Shown piece by piece: positions 1 through 8,542 of a stretch of DNA of 64,000 bases. The DNA lies in contig CALMNL010000004.1 in assembly GCA_937868765.1 (NCBI GenBank), positions 186,001-250,000 on the forward strand, written 5' to 3'. The notes below the pieces were generated by a model. That model saw nothing but the letters and a program-made list of their open reading frames with translations. It was not told the DNA's origin and did not search any database. This stretch comes from an uncultured Desulfatitalea sp. (lineage in GTDB: Bacteria; Desulfobacterota; Desulfobacteria; Desulfobacterales; Desulfosarcinaceae). Each line of letters opens with the position of its first letter. The stretch's first letter is position 1. The position numbers and the translations under genes were made by a program.

Positions 1-247
1 TCGGACGACCGGCTTTCCAGGAATTCAATTGCTCGGATCGTTCACATGGCATCAAGGTAAAGCAACTTACATGCCGAGGAACAGAAGAGCAGGCAAGGAC
101 CAAATCGAATCAAGACCGATGGGGCTGATGTCCATAGAAAGGAGGAAAAACGCCATGCAGGACAGCGGCGCATCGGCAGGTAGAACCCAGACGGATCAGG
201 CGCGTGCGGGTGGCCTTGCGGCGCTCTTGGAAGACATTGGGCTGAAG

Positions 248-1039
248 CTATGTCCTTTTATGCTCCGCCGCCAGGCATGCGGCGCCGAAAGCGGCTGTCA
301 GCCTGGGGTTTTCCGGCACCAAAATTGTCAGCCCCAGCGCTTGACCCACGGCCTGCACCAGGCCGGCATCTTCGCCGCCGCCGCCGGTGAGCACCACGTC
401 GGCTTCCAGTTTGACTCGCTTTACCAGCATCTTGACCTTGGCGGCCATGGCGCGGTGCACACCGGCCAGGATATCGGCCGGTCTGGCCCCTTCGGCGATG
501 CGGGAGATGGTCTCCGATTCTGCGAAAACGGCGCAGTTGGTGGAGAACTCCACCGGGTGTTGCGCTTGCAGTGAAAGCGGCCCGATCTCTTCGATGGGGA
601 TGTGCAGGATCCGGGAGATCACCTGCAGGAATCGGCCGGAGCCGGTGGCGCACTTTTCGCTCATCAGAAAGTCGGCAATGCTCCCCTGGGGGGTGATGCG
701 GGCGGCCTTGGTGAACTGGCCGCCGATATCGATGATGGTGCGCGCCGAGGGGAATAAAGCGTGGCACCCCCTGGCGTGACAGGAGATATCCGAGAGCTGC
801 GGGGCGTCCCAGGGCGCGCTCTGGGCCCCCAGGCCGGTGACGACCATGCCGGACAGATCGTCCGAAGCAATCCCCGCCCTGGCTAAAACTTCTTCCATGA
901 CCTTGGCGGCCGCGGCTTTATAGTTGCCGCCTGCGGGGGTCAGGCCGGAGGCGGCCACGCGGTCGTTTTGCAGGATCAGGGCCTTGACGGACACCGAGCC
1001 CATGTCCAGGCCGGCGAAGTATCGGGAATCGGCGTTCAT
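248..1039 (-). CDS. BadF/BcrD-type ATPase subunit, benzoyl-CoA reductase-like (BzdQ position)
   Basis: This 263-residue protein belongs to the BadF/BadG/BcrA/BcrD ATPase family (acetate/sugar kinase/Hsp70 actin fold). Such proteins couple ATP hydrolysis to low-potential electron transfer in class I benzoyl-CoA reductases and 2-hydroxyacyl-CoA dehydratase activators. Visible features are the phosphate-binding GLDMGS (10-15), IDIGGQ (103-108), and the two cysteines expected to bridge a 4Fe-4S cluster, Cys130 in KCATGSG and Cys169 in NCAVFAESE, then TGGGGE. Its ATG overlaps the end of the upstream ATPase gene by 4 bp, so the two are translationally coupled. It is the last gene of a four-gene operon in the order bzdN-O-P-Q. 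The family is certain. Benzoyl-CoA as the substrate is inferred from the presence of two different ATPase subunits. The 247 bp after it, to the window edge, show no clear gene on this strand. Confidence 0.85.
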   Translation of the reverse strand: MNADSRYFAGLDMGSVSVKALILQNDRVAASGLTPAGGNYKAAAAKVMEEVLARAGIASDDLSGMVVTGLGAQSAPWDAPQLSDISCHARGCHALFPSARTIIDIGGQFTKAARITPQGSIADFLMSEKCATGSGRFLQVISRILHIPIEEIGPLSLQAQHPVEFSTNCAVFAESETISRIAEGARPADILAGVHRAMAAKVKMLVKRVKLEADVVLTGGGGEDAGLVQAVGQALGLTILVPENPRLTAAFGAACLAAEHKRT

Positions 1040-1866
1040 GAGTAAAAGGTGACATCCTCCCGCTTGCGGGGGCGCTGCGGCTTGATACCCCGCCGGAAGA
1101 GATCCATGCCTGCCAGGGCCGCGCCCAGCGCGCCGGTGATGAAGGGTTCGGGCGGGGTGAGCACCGCAAATCCCACCTGCGCTTCGATGGCCTTGACCAG
1201 GCCATTGTTCTTGGCGCCGCCGCCGGTGACCACCACCTCTTTTTCGATGCCCAGCCGGCGGGTCATGTTGACCACGCGGGTTGCGATGGCCTGGTGCAGG
1301 CCGGCCGCGATGCGGCCCACATCGGCGCCTTCGGCCAGCCGCGAAGTGACTTCATGCTCGGCGAAAACGGTGCAGATGTTGGAGATCTGCACGATGCCGT
1401 CGGCCGCAAGGGCGATGTCGCCCATGGCCGCGAGGTCGATGCCCAGGGTCTCGGCGATCACTTCCAGAAAGCGGCCGGTGCCGGCGGCACATTTGTCGTT
1501 CATAACGAAGTCGCTGACCTTGCCGTCGCCGTCCAGCTTGATGCCCTTGGAATCCTGGCCGCCGATATCGATGATCATCCTGGCCGACGCGAAGAGCGCG
1601 CGGACGCCCCGGGCATGGCAGGTGATTTCGGTGAGCTGTTTGTCGGCAAAGGGCACATTGATGCGGCCGTAGCCGGTGGCCACGATGAAATCCAGGGCCT
1701 CGAACGAGAGACCGGCGCTCAGGACGGTCTCGTCCATGACCTTGAGGGCCAGGTGGCGGTGTTCCACACCGGTGGGCCCGATATGGGCCGCGAGCACGGC
1801 CTCCTGGTCGTCGGCGATCACCACCTTGGTCATGGTGGAGCCAATATCGATTCCGGCGAAAGGCAT
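1036..1866 (-). CDS. BadF/BcrA-type ATPase subunit, benzoyl-CoA reductase-like (BzdP position)
   Basis: A 276-residue BadF/BcrA-family ATPase. It carries GIDIGST (5-11), IDIGGQDSK (99-107), the cluster cysteines Cys126 (NDKCAAGTG) and Cys165 (SNICTVFAE), and VVVTGGGAKN near residue 216. The length fits the short Azoarcus-type (BzdP) subunit better than the longer Thauera BcrA. It would pair with the neighbouring ATPase as an unlike dimer holding one shared 4Fe-4S cluster and pass electrons to the two HgdB-like subunits. It starts 4 bp after the stop of the upstream gene and overlaps the next gene by 4 bp. A single homodimeric activator, as in 2-hydroxyglutaryl-CoA dehydratase, would need only one such gene, so two support the reductase reading. 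Confidence 0.87.
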   Translation of the reverse strand: MPFAGIDIGSTMTKVVIADDQEAVLAAHIGPTGVEHRHLALKVMDETVLSAGLSFEALDFIVATGYGRINVPFADKQLTEITCHARGVRALFASARMIIDIGGQDSKGIKLDGDGKVSDFVMNDKCAAGTGRFLEVIAETLGIDLAAMGDIALAADGIVQISNICTVFAEHEVTSRLAEGADVGRIAAGLHQAIATRVVNMTRRLGIEKEVVVTGGGAKNNGLVKAIEAQVGFAVLTPPEPFITGALGAALAGMDLFRRGIKPQRPRKREDVTFYS

Positions 1867-1870
1867 GCGT

Positions 1871-3181
1871 TTATGCCCGCCTGGCCCGGGCCGCGAGGGC
1901 GTCCATGAAGGCGCCGATCTGGGCCTTCCACTGGGCTTCGGAGTAGTCCCGCAAATCCACCATGTCCGAGACCAGTTGCATCATGGGCAGATCGCAATGC
2001 TTTCCCAGTTCGCTCTTGATGTGGGTCTGACCGATGGTGGTGGCCCGGCACGACCGACAGGCGTGAAACACCACGCCGTCGATGGCGTAGTCTGCGATCA
2101 GGCCCAGCAGTTTTTCCACCGCCGGGCTGCCGCTGCGCGTGCGCGCCTGGTCGTGGTAGCGCGTGGCGCGCAGGAACGCCCGCCAGGCCAGGTAATCCAC
2201 CGGATCCTGGACATGGGACGGCACCTGGACCGGATCGAATCCGCGGTAGACATTCTCGATGGCGAACACCGCGCCGAAGCTTTCAAAGTAGTTGAAGATC
2301 CACAGGGTGTGCCAGGGCGGCAGGCCGCCGCCGTACAGAATGCGATACTTCTCCTCGGCGGTGACGCCGATCTTGTTCTCGGCCTTGTGTTTTACTTCAT
2401 CGTACAGCTTCTGGTAGAAATCCACGGCGGTCTGGGTGCCGGAGTAGTAATGGCCGGCCACCATGATGCTGAAATGATCCTGGGACGGCATGGGGCTGGG
2501 CACGGCCACGCGCAGCCGATCGATGTCGTACCACAGCTGCCAGGCCCGGTCGCCCAGGCGGATGGCCTCCCACAGCCGTTCCGGGTCCATCTGCTTGCCG
2601 GTCTGCATTTCCAGAAAATCGATCAAGCCCTGGAACTGGGCGCGCTGGTAGGCGATGTAATGGTCGCGCACCTGGTTCAAATCGGCCTGGGGCGGCGGCG
2701 CCACCACATCGATGGCAAAAGTGGGCACTTCCAGGTAGCGGCTCGTGGCTTGATACCATTTGAATCGCGGATCGCACACGGCGGAACTGCCGATCATCAT
2801 GTCGGGCAGGGGCATGCCGCCGTCGGGGCTGTTGTCCGGTATGCGGCCCAGCTCCTTGCGCAGGCTGTCGAACCCCAACCCGATGCGTGCATAGCTGCAA
2901 AGCACCTGGGAGTACCCGTCCGCCTCGGCCTTGTGCAGGAAGCGGTCCATGTCGCGTTTGGCCGCACACAGCCCGGCGTAGTTTTCCGTGGGCAGGGGCA
3001 CGATATCCATGGCGCGCAGGATCTCGTCATAGTGGGAAGCGACCATCATGTAGGCCACTTTGCGGCCGTTGGCCTTGGCCTCGTGGGCGCTCTTGTAGAT
3101 ATTTTTGACCAGCGCCCGCACTTCCCGCGCCGTTTCCGTGCCTTTAACAGCGGTGGTCTTGACTTGCTGGGTGGCTTCCAT
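1871..3181 (-). CDS. 2-hydroxyacyl-CoA dehydratase/benzoyl-CoA reductase HgdB-family subunit (BzdO position)
   Basis: A 436-residue HgdB/BcrB/BzdO-family protein (2-hydroxyglutaryl-CoA dehydratase, D-component fold). In class I benzoyl-CoA reductase, two such subunits hold the 4Fe-4S clusters and the active site for ring reduction. Conserved-looking cysteines lie in LCSYARIG, SSAVCDPRF and FHACRSCRAT (C-terminal third), the last resembling the cluster-binding segment of the family. The start at 3181 (MEATQQ) is preceded by AGAGGGG and leaves 11 bp to the upstream gene; the longer open frame upstream runs through that gene. It sits second in the operon, as bzdO does. The family is firm and the substrate is inferred. 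Confidence 0.84.
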   Translation of the reverse strand: MEATQQVKTTAVKGTETAREVRALVKNIYKSAHEAKANGRKVAYMMVASHYDEILRAMDIVPLPTENYAGLCAAKRDMDRFLHKAEADGYSQVLCSYARIGLGFDSLRKELGRIPDNSPDGGMPLPDMMIGSSAVCDPRFKWYQATSRYLEVPTFAIDVVAPPPQADLNQVRDHYIAYQRAQFQGLIDFLEMQTGKQMDPERLWEAIRLGDRAWQLWYDIDRLRVAVPSPMPSQDHFSIMVAGHYYSGTQTAVDFYQKLYDEVKHKAENKIGVTAEEKYRILYGGGLPPWHTLWIFNYFESFGAVFAIENVYRGFDPVQVPSHVQDPVDYLAWRAFLRATRYHDQARTRSGSPAVEKLLGLIADYAIDGVVFHACRSCRATTIGQTHIKSELGKHCDLPMMQLVSDMVDLRDYSEAQWKAQIGAFMDALAARARRA

Positions 3182-3192
3182 ATCGATCCCCT

Positions 3193-4332
3193 CTATGCAA
3201 TCATCTCCAGGAAAGCTTGAATCCTGGTCCTGAGCTGTCCCATGGTAGTGGTCGAATAGTCGTCTTCGATCATCAGCACCGGCAATTTCTGCTGGGTGAG
3301 ATACTCCTTCAGGTCCGGTCCTTCCAGCTCGCAGGTGTCGCAGTAGCGCACGATGTAGAAGATGGCGCCGTCGGCCTTCCACTGGGCCGCGAACTCCCGG
3401 ATATAGCCGAAGCGGTTTTCCAGATCGTCCGCACGGCCACCGGCCTGGGGCACGAGGCTGCGCGGGCAGTGAGTGCAGAGGTATTTTTGCACCAGCCCGT
3501 CGAAGGGGTCGTCGGTTTCCGGCACATCTTCCCAGAAAAAGCGGGTGCCGGTGCACAGGTCGTCCATGACCACATGGGCGCCACAGCTTTCCACCAGCTC
3601 GATGAAGGCGATATCGTCGATCTCATTGCCCCACAGAAAAATGCGCGGCAGGCCGTCCGGTCGGGGCGCGGGCCGCTGTTGGACCTCATCGATGAAGGCC
3701 CGCACCACGTCGATGTGCTCGGCCGCGGGGATGCCCATACCGGCGACCAGCACCTTGGTGATCTCGGTGCCGCTGACGCGCGGGGGCACCGCCTTGCGCA
3801 ACGCATACAGCTCGCGCAGCAGCGCCCGGCGCCGGTTGTACAGCCGGACGGCTTGCCGCAGCTTTTCGAGATCCAGTTTCCGGCCGGCGAAGGTTTCCAG
3901 GCAACCGGCGAAATAGTGCAGCTCGTTTTTATAAAATTCGGCCGAGGAAGGCCCCATCATATGCGGGACATTGATCAAATGGTTGAAGGGCGAAGGGGTG
4001 TTGCTGCGCCAGATGTGGTACATGCGCTCGATGGTGTCGCAGCTGTGGGGCGCGACAAACCCATCCAGAAATTCATACTGCCCCTTGAGCGCCATATTGA
4101 AACAACTGCGGGCAAAGGGGCAGGCCATGGGTTCGAGCAGCGTGTCGGCTTCGTCGATGGGCTCCCTTTGGCTTCCCTGAATTCGAAAGGGAATCAATCC
4201 CAGGGCAGTAATGATCTCCTCCGGCACAAAGCAACAGAAATACCCGATCACCTTCTCGCCGGCCTGGCGCAATTCGCGGGCGCGAACGCCCCTTTGGGTA
4301 TACAGTGCTTCGATCTGCTTCATGATAGACAT
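3193..4332 (-). CDS. 2-hydroxyacyl-CoA dehydratase/benzoyl-CoA reductase HgdB-family subunit (BzdN position)
   Basis: A 379-residue HgdB/BcrC/BzdN-family protein and the first gene of the operon. An early GYFCCFVPEE segment is followed by MACPFARSC and, in the C-terminal half, IVRYCDTCELEG, cysteines in places typical of 4Fe-4S binding in this superfamily. Its size matches BzdN (about 380), and the following 436-residue gene matches BzdO. The start at 4332 (MSIMKQ) was chosen because GAGG lies 8 bp upstream and family members begin near this point. The protein is likely cytoplasmic and part of an alpha-beta-gamma-delta complex with the next three products. A 2-hydroxyacyl-CoA dehydratase with another substrate cannot be excluded. 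Confidence 0.84.
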   Translation of the reverse strand: MSIMKQIEALYTQRGVRARELRQAGEKVIGYFCCFVPEEIITALGLIPFRIQGSQREPIDEADTLLEPMACPFARSCFNMALKGQYEFLDGFVAPHSCDTIERMYHIWRSNTPSPFNHLINVPHMMGPSSAEFYKNELHYFAGCLETFAGRKLDLEKLRQAVRLYNRRRALLRELYALRKAVPPRVSGTEITKVLVAGMGIPAAEHIDVVRAFIDEVQQRPAPRPDGLPRIFLWGNEIDDIAFIELVESCGAHVVMDDLCTGTRFFWEDVPETDDPFDGLVQKYLCTHCPRSLVPQAGGRADDLENRFGYIREFAAQWKADGAIFYIVRYCDTCELEGPDLKEYLTQQKLPVLMIEDDYSTTTMGQLRTRIQAFLEMIA

Positions 4333-4617
4333 TGCGCTATCCTCATTTGTTAGGCCAAAGGTCACGCCTTGACCAGACCCCTGTCCCGCCAAGGCATCTT
4401 CTATTTATGATAAAATTAGCCTGCGGCATAGGAGTTTTTTAAATCGTCCATCGCGCTGATATCAAATGAATAATAGAATTGAAGCAGAACGTTTATGTTC
4501 GATAATGATGAACGGAGGACCTCAATATCATCCAACCCCACGAATACCTGGAGGTATTGGTTCAGGGCTGAGTCGGAGCAATAGTCCGATAACCGGCTGC
4601 TTGTGATGGGTCGGGGC
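4333..4617. other. Intergenic region upstream of the bzdN-like operon
   Basis: About 285 bp between the operon start and the terminator of the upstream gene. It should contain the operon promoter. No clear -35/-10 pair or sigma-54 motif stood out. A 67-codon frame on the minus strand (TTG start at 4619) lacks a ribosome-binding site and begins inside the terminator tail, so it is not called. Confidence 0.5.
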
Positions 4618-4652
4618 AAAAAAAAAGCGCCGGGGAACTCGTCCCCCGGCGC
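4618..4652 (-). terminator. Rho-independent terminator of the substrate-binding-protein gene
   Basis: Read on the minus strand, a 9-bp GC stem (GCGCCGGGG with its complement, 4627-4635 and 4644-4652) is followed by nine T residues. It lies just downstream of the minus-strand gene ending at 4675, which separates that gene from the reductase operon. Confidence 0.9.
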
Positions 4653-4674
4653 CTTTGATTTATAAGCTTAAAGG

Positions 4675-5676
4675 CTACTCGTAGATCTTTTCCGCAGTGG
4701 ACAGGATTTCGTAGGGAATCGATACCTTGTATTTCTGGGCGGTCTTGGCGTTGACCAGCAACTTGCCCTTCTTGCTCTGTTTATACACCTGGCTGGGAGC
4801 CGCGCCGTTGAGGATCTCCACTGCGGTTTCGGCAGTCAAGCCCCCCATGGCCCTTTCCGAGGTCACGATGGAAAACAACCCGCCGGCCTCCACATCCGAA
4901 TCGGCGGCGGCGATGACCGGCACCTTGGCGTTGTCCACGGTCCAGCGCACCAATTCCTGGCGGGGCAGTTCCTTGCCGTCCTTGACGATACGGCTGGTGT
5001 CGGCCAGGTAGATGAAGTCATACTGGAAGGTGGTCACCGCGTTTTCCCATTCGGGGAAGGTTTCGCATAGCACCATGCCTTTAAACAGGACCCCGGACTC
5101 TTTTTCCAGGAAAGGCGCCCGGCCTTCGAGTACCTTTTTGACGCCTTCCATGGAGGCGCTGCCCTTGCTGATCATGCCGACCGTCTTGGCGCCGAACAGT
5201 TTATTGGCCATCCGCCAGATATCAGCCGCGTAAGAGGCCCGGATGATGCCGGTGACGTTGTTCTTGGGCATCCCCGAGGCATTCGGGGCACCCCAGATGT
5301 ACGCGAATACGATCGGAATATCATCGATTCTGGCGCCGACGAACTTCAAGGCATCGTCCCCCAGAATGATAATCAGGTCCGGCTTCTCCGCCCGCGCCTT
5401 GGCAATGGCGGCATCGCCCGCTTTGGTCTTCTCCTCGTCCGTGGTCAGGTAGGTCATTTCCGCCCATTGGTAAATGGGGGTGATCCCCGATGCCTTGAAC
5501 CCTTCATTGATGCCGTCGCGAACCAGAAGATAGCCGGTTTCAGCGGCCTTGGCCTCATGTACGCTACCAACGACCACGACCTTTTTGCCGCTCAGGTCCG
5601 CGGCCATGGCGCCGCTGGCAATAAGGGCCGTGGCCAGAATGCAAACCATTAAACATCCCATTTTGAAAAGCTTCAT
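4675..5676 (-). CDS. ABC-type substrate-binding protein (PF04392-like), periplasmic
   Basis: A 333-residue exported protein of the ABC_sub_bind family (TrpX-like). A classic signal peptide (residues 1 to about 29, ending AMA before ADLS) is followed by GKKVVVVGSVHEA, PDLIIILGDDALKF and PVIAAADSDVEAGG, the alternating Rossmann segments of a two-lobed binding protein. The start at 5676 (MKLFKM) has an AGGGGGA site; the longer frame upstream has no signal and is not used. No permease or ATPase gene lies beside it, so its transporter partner, if any, is elsewhere. Its place next to the aromatic-CoA operon suggests an aromatic or organic-acid ligand, but that is only a guess. Confidence 0.82.
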   Translation of the reverse strand: MKLFKMGCLMVCILATALIASGAMAADLSGKKVVVVGSVHEAKAAETGYLLVRDGINEGFKASGITPIYQWAEMTYLTTDEEKTKAGDAAIAKARAEKPDLIIILGDDALKFVGARIDDIPIVFAYIWGAPNASGMPKNNVTGIIRASYAADIWRMANKLFGAKTVGMISKGSASMEGVKKVLEGRAPFLEKESGVLFKGMVLCETFPEWENAVTTFQYDFIYLADTSRIVKDGKELPRQELVRWTVDNAKVPVIAAADSDVEAGGLFSIVTSERAMGGLTAETAVEILNGAAPSQVYKQSKKGKLLVNAKTAQKYKVSIPYEILSTAEKIYE

Positions 5677-5953
5677 ACAATGTCCCCCTTGTTCATGAAA
5701 GTAACTGCCGGATTTTGGGATGGATCGTCTCTTCAGGGCCTTTAGATTACCCAAAATGCCGAAGAACCGAACTGCGCCGCGCCCGCGCCGAAACGACCAA
5801 CCGCACGGGCCGCGCCCCAAACTGATACTATCGGCAAATGACAAGCGAACTTGAATAGATTTCAGAGCGGCTGTAAGCGCTTGATCATCGGTGCGAAAAT
5901 GCGCTATGGCCTCGTACCGTCTTGTTCAATCCATGCTGAGAAAGGTTTCGACG

Positions 5954-7543
5954 ATGAGTACACCCGACAATGGTAACGACGCCCTCCGCCCCGAACTGGC
6001 CGAGCTGTTCCAACGCACGGCCTTGACCCTCGATGAAAACCGGCCCGAAGCGGTCGCACGACGGCAGCAGAGCGGCCAGCGCACGACGCGCGCCAACCTG
6101 CACGATCTCTTCGATCCCGGTTCGTTCATCGAATACGGTGCCCTGGCCGTCGCCGCCCAGCGCTTCCGGCGCAGCGAACCGGATCTGCGCGCCAAGACGC
6201 CCGCCGACGGCCTCATCGCGGGCATCGGGTCGGTCAACGGCGGCCTGTTCGGTGAGGAAAACGCCCGCTGCATGGTGTTGGCTTACGATTACACTGTCCT
6301 GGCAGGCACCCAGGGGCACTTCAGTCACAAGAAGATGGACCGCATGCTGCGTCTGGCCCACGAACTGGAGATCCCGCTGGTGCTCTTCGCCGAGGGCGGC
6401 GGCGGCCGGCCCGGAGATGTGGACGCCGCCGGCGTGACCATCGCCGGACTGGACCTGTCGACCTTCGCCCTGTTCGGCGCCTACAACGGCAAAGCCCCGC
6501 TGGTGGGGATCGTTTCGGGACGCTGCTTTGCAGGCAATGCGGCCCTGCTGGGCTGTTGCGACGTGATCATCGCGGCCCGCGATGCCAATATCGGCATGGG
6601 CGGGCCGGTGATGATCGAAGGCGGCGGCATGGGCGTCTTCCGCCCCGAAGAGATCGGCCCCATCGATGTGCAGATCAACAACGGCGTGGTGGACATCGCC
6701 GTGGAGAACGAAGCCGAGGCAGTGGCCGCGGCCAAGAAATATATCTCCTATTTCCAGGGGGCCACCAAGACGTGGCAGGCGCCCGATCCCGGGCCGCTGC
6801 GCGACATCATTCCGGACAACCGCCGCCGCACCTATGACATGAAGCGGGTCATCACCGGCATTGCCGATGTGGACTCGTTCCTGCAACTGCGCCCCGATTA
6901 CGGCATGGGTATCATCACGGGCTTCATGCGCATCGAAGGCCGGCCCTTCGGTGTCATCGCCAACAACTGCCAGCACATGGCCGGTGCCATCGAGGCCGAG
7001 GATGCCGACAACGCGGCCCGGTTGATGCAAATCTGCAACGTCCACGGCATTCCCATCGTCAGCCTCATCGACACCCCCGGCTTCATGGTCGGCCCGGAGA
7101 TCGAGACCCGCGCCCAGGTGCGCCACGTCTGCCGCATGTTCGTCATCGGCTCCCATTTGACCGTGCCCTATTTCTCCATCGTGACCCGTCGCGGTTATGG
7201 CCTCGGCGCCATGGCCATGGCCAAGGGCGGCTTCCACGAATCGGCTTTCACGGCCGCGTGGCCCACCGGCGAGTTCGGCGGCATGGGGCTCGAAGGCGCC
7301 GTAAAGGCCGGCTTCAAAAAAGAGCTGGAGGCCGAGAAGGACCCGGCCGCCCGGGAAGCGCTCTTCAATACGCTGCTGGGGCAGCTCTACGAACGGGGCA
7401 AGGCCGTCAACATGGCCGCCTACCTGGAGATCGACGCGGTCATCGACCCCGTGGAAACGCGCCCGTGGATCATCAGGGGGTTGCAGTCGGCGCCCAAAAA
7501 ACCGGCCGTGCATCCAAGCCGGCCCTATATCGATCCGGTCTGA
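5954..7543 (+). CDS. Acyl-CoA carboxylase carboxyltransferase subunit
   Basis: A 529-residue carboxyl transferase (PF01039) of the propionyl-/methylcrotonyl-/glutaconyl-CoA type, which moves a carboxyl group between biotin and an acyl-CoA. It has two crotonase-like halves. The N-terminal half includes GIGSVNGG, AYDYTVLAGTQG and GGGGRPGDVD; the C-terminal half includes GFMRIEGRPFGVIANN, DTPGFMVGPEIE and GGMGLEGAV. The start at 5954 (MSTPDN) has GAAAGG upstream; an in-frame ATG at 5891 looks weaker. No biotin carboxylase or carrier gene is adjacent, so it must use partners encoded elsewhere. Glutaconyl-CoA decarboxylase alpha is an alternative that would fit benzoyl-CoA catabolism. Confidence 0.85.
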   Translation: MSTPDNGNDALRPELAELFQRTALTLDENRPEAVARRQQSGQRTTRANLHDLFDPGSFIEYGALAVAAQRFRRSEPDLRAKTPADGLIAGIGSVNGGLFGEENARCMVLAYDYTVLAGTQGHFSHKKMDRMLRLAHELEIPLVLFAEGGGGRPGDVDAAGVTIAGLDLSTFALFGAYNGKAPLVGIVSGRCFAGNAALLGCCDVIIAARDANIGMGGPVMIEGGGMGVFRPEEIGPIDVQINNGVVDIAVENEAEAVAAAKKYISYFQGATKTWQAPDPGPLRDIIPDNRRRTYDMKRVITGIADVDSFLQLRPDYGMGIITGFMRIEGRPFGVIANNCQHMAGAIEAEDADNAARLMQICNVHGIPIVSLIDTPGFMVGPEIETRAQVRHVCRMFVIGSHLTVPYFSIVTRRGYGLGAMAMAKGGFHESAFTAAWPTGEFGGMGLEGAVKAGFKKELEAEKDPAAREALFNTLLGQLYERGKAVNMAAYLEIDAVIDPVETRPWIIRGLQSAPKKPAVHPSRPYIDPV

Positions 7544-7579
7544 TCGGCGGTATCTGCCGATCGGTACACCGGCCGGGGA

Positions 7580-8290
7580 TCAGACGAAGAAACGGCCGGA
7601 CGCGATCACCGGCGGATCTTCCTGCTCCAGGGCGTAGACCACATCCTTGTTCAGGTCCGCCTTGATAGCGGCAACGGTGGCGCGCTTTTTATCCAGCGTC
7701 CGGGCGAAGCGCATCGTTTCTTCCATCAAGGTTTCGATGGGGCAGGCCTTGGTGATGATGTGGTGCGCTTCGCACTCGACGGCCGTCAAGCGCTTGCCGG
7801 TAAGCACCATCTCTTCGAGCGTGGGTCTGGGGATCGCTTTTTTCATGCCGGCCAGCATGCCCGGCAGAAACGGGATGTTTAGATCGACTTCCGGATAGCA
7901 CAGGAATCCACGATCCGAGCGCATGAAGCGGAAATCGAAGTAGCACGCCCAGATCGCGCCGCCGGCAAAGGCATGCCCGGTGATCGCCACCAGCGTGGGC
8001 ATGGGGAAAAGCAGCACCCGCTTGAACATCGCCATCAGGGCTTCGATGAACTGCTTCATGCCGGCCTTGTCGTTCTTTTTCAGCATCGGCAGCAGCCAAT
8101 CCAGATCGATGCCGTTGCTGAAGATCTTTTCATGGGCGGCCTTGACCACCAGCACGGAGGCCTCGGTCTCATTCTCTACCCGATCCAGGGTCTTCATCAT
8201 CTGGGACAAAAAATTCAGGTTAAAACGGTTTTCGCCTTCATCGAGCGTGACGATGGCGACCTTGTCGTCCATTTTGATTTCAATCGGCAT
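7580..8290 (-). CDS. Enoyl-CoA hydratase/isomerase family protein
   Basis: A 236-residue crotonase-fold protein (PF00378). FSNGIDLDWL and AITGHAFAGGA form the CoA-ester oxyanion region, and DRGFLCYPEVDLNIPF carries the glutamate typical of delta3-delta2-enoyl-CoA isomerases, so isomerase activity is at least as likely as hydratase. The start at 8290 (MPIEIKMDD) fits the family's N-terminus. The longer frame upstream runs through the neighbouring terminator and is rejected. It converges on the carboxyltransferase gene with 36 bp between and lies downstream of the 3-hydroxyacyl-CoA dehydrogenase gene, with which it could work in beta-oxidation-like steps. Confidence 0.87.
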   Translation of the reverse strand: MPIEIKMDDKVAIVTLDEGENRFNLNFLSQMMKTLDRVENETEASVLVVKAAHEKIFSNGIDLDWLLPMLKKNDKAGMKQFIEALMAMFKRVLLFPMPTLVAITGHAFAGGAIWACYFDFRFMRSDRGFLCYPEVDLNIPFLPGMLAGMKKAIPRPTLEEMVLTGKRLTAVECEAHHIITKACPIETLMEETMRFARTLDKKRATVAAIKADLNKDVVYALEQEDPPVIASGRFFV

Positions 8291-8372
8291 GTAGTTCTCG
8301 CTTTCCGGTGGCAGAACCCTCTGGTTGAATTTAGCGCTTGCAGCTGGAGGAACGCATACCCTCTTTCGCGGC

Positions 8373-8405
8373 AAAAAAAAAGCCCTGTGCCAAAACGCAC
8401 ACGGC
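8373..8405 (-). terminator. Rho-independent terminator after the 3-hydroxyacyl-CoA dehydrogenase gene
   Basis: On the minus strand, GCCGTGTGC and GGCACAGGGC form a 9-bp stem with one mismatch and a short loop, followed by nine T residues. It separates the dehydrogenase gene from the enoyl-CoA hydratase gene, which must then have its own promoter in the roughly 80 bp that follow. Confidence 0.75.
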
Positions 8406-8542
8406 AAAGGCTGGGGAATCGATGGATCGGTAAGCAAAAGCAGGCTGCAGGTTTCCGCCGGAGGGAAGCGCCTGTGACATGCCGCCCGATCCGGCCAAGA
8501 CCAGGTCGGGCGGCGTGATGTTTGGTGAGTGCAGGGGCCCGT

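Noticed and set aside
29-574. Plus-strand frame of 181 codons with a good AGGAGG-ATG at 154.
   Set aside because: Most of it lies antisense to the well-supported ATPase gene at 248-1039, and the product resembles no protein. The ribosome-binding-like site is noted, but coding is unlikely.
4416-4619. 67-codon minus-strand frame before the bzdN-like gene.
   Set aside because: It starts with TTG inside a terminator tail, has no ribosome-binding site and no recognisable features.
5885-7513. 542-codon frame antisense to the carboxyltransferase gene.
   Set aside because: It is a GC-rich mirror frame, His/Gly/Ala-rich, opposite a gene with clear family motifs. The same reasoning applies to other long antisense frames such as 52260-54821, 23234-25132 and 28488-30368.
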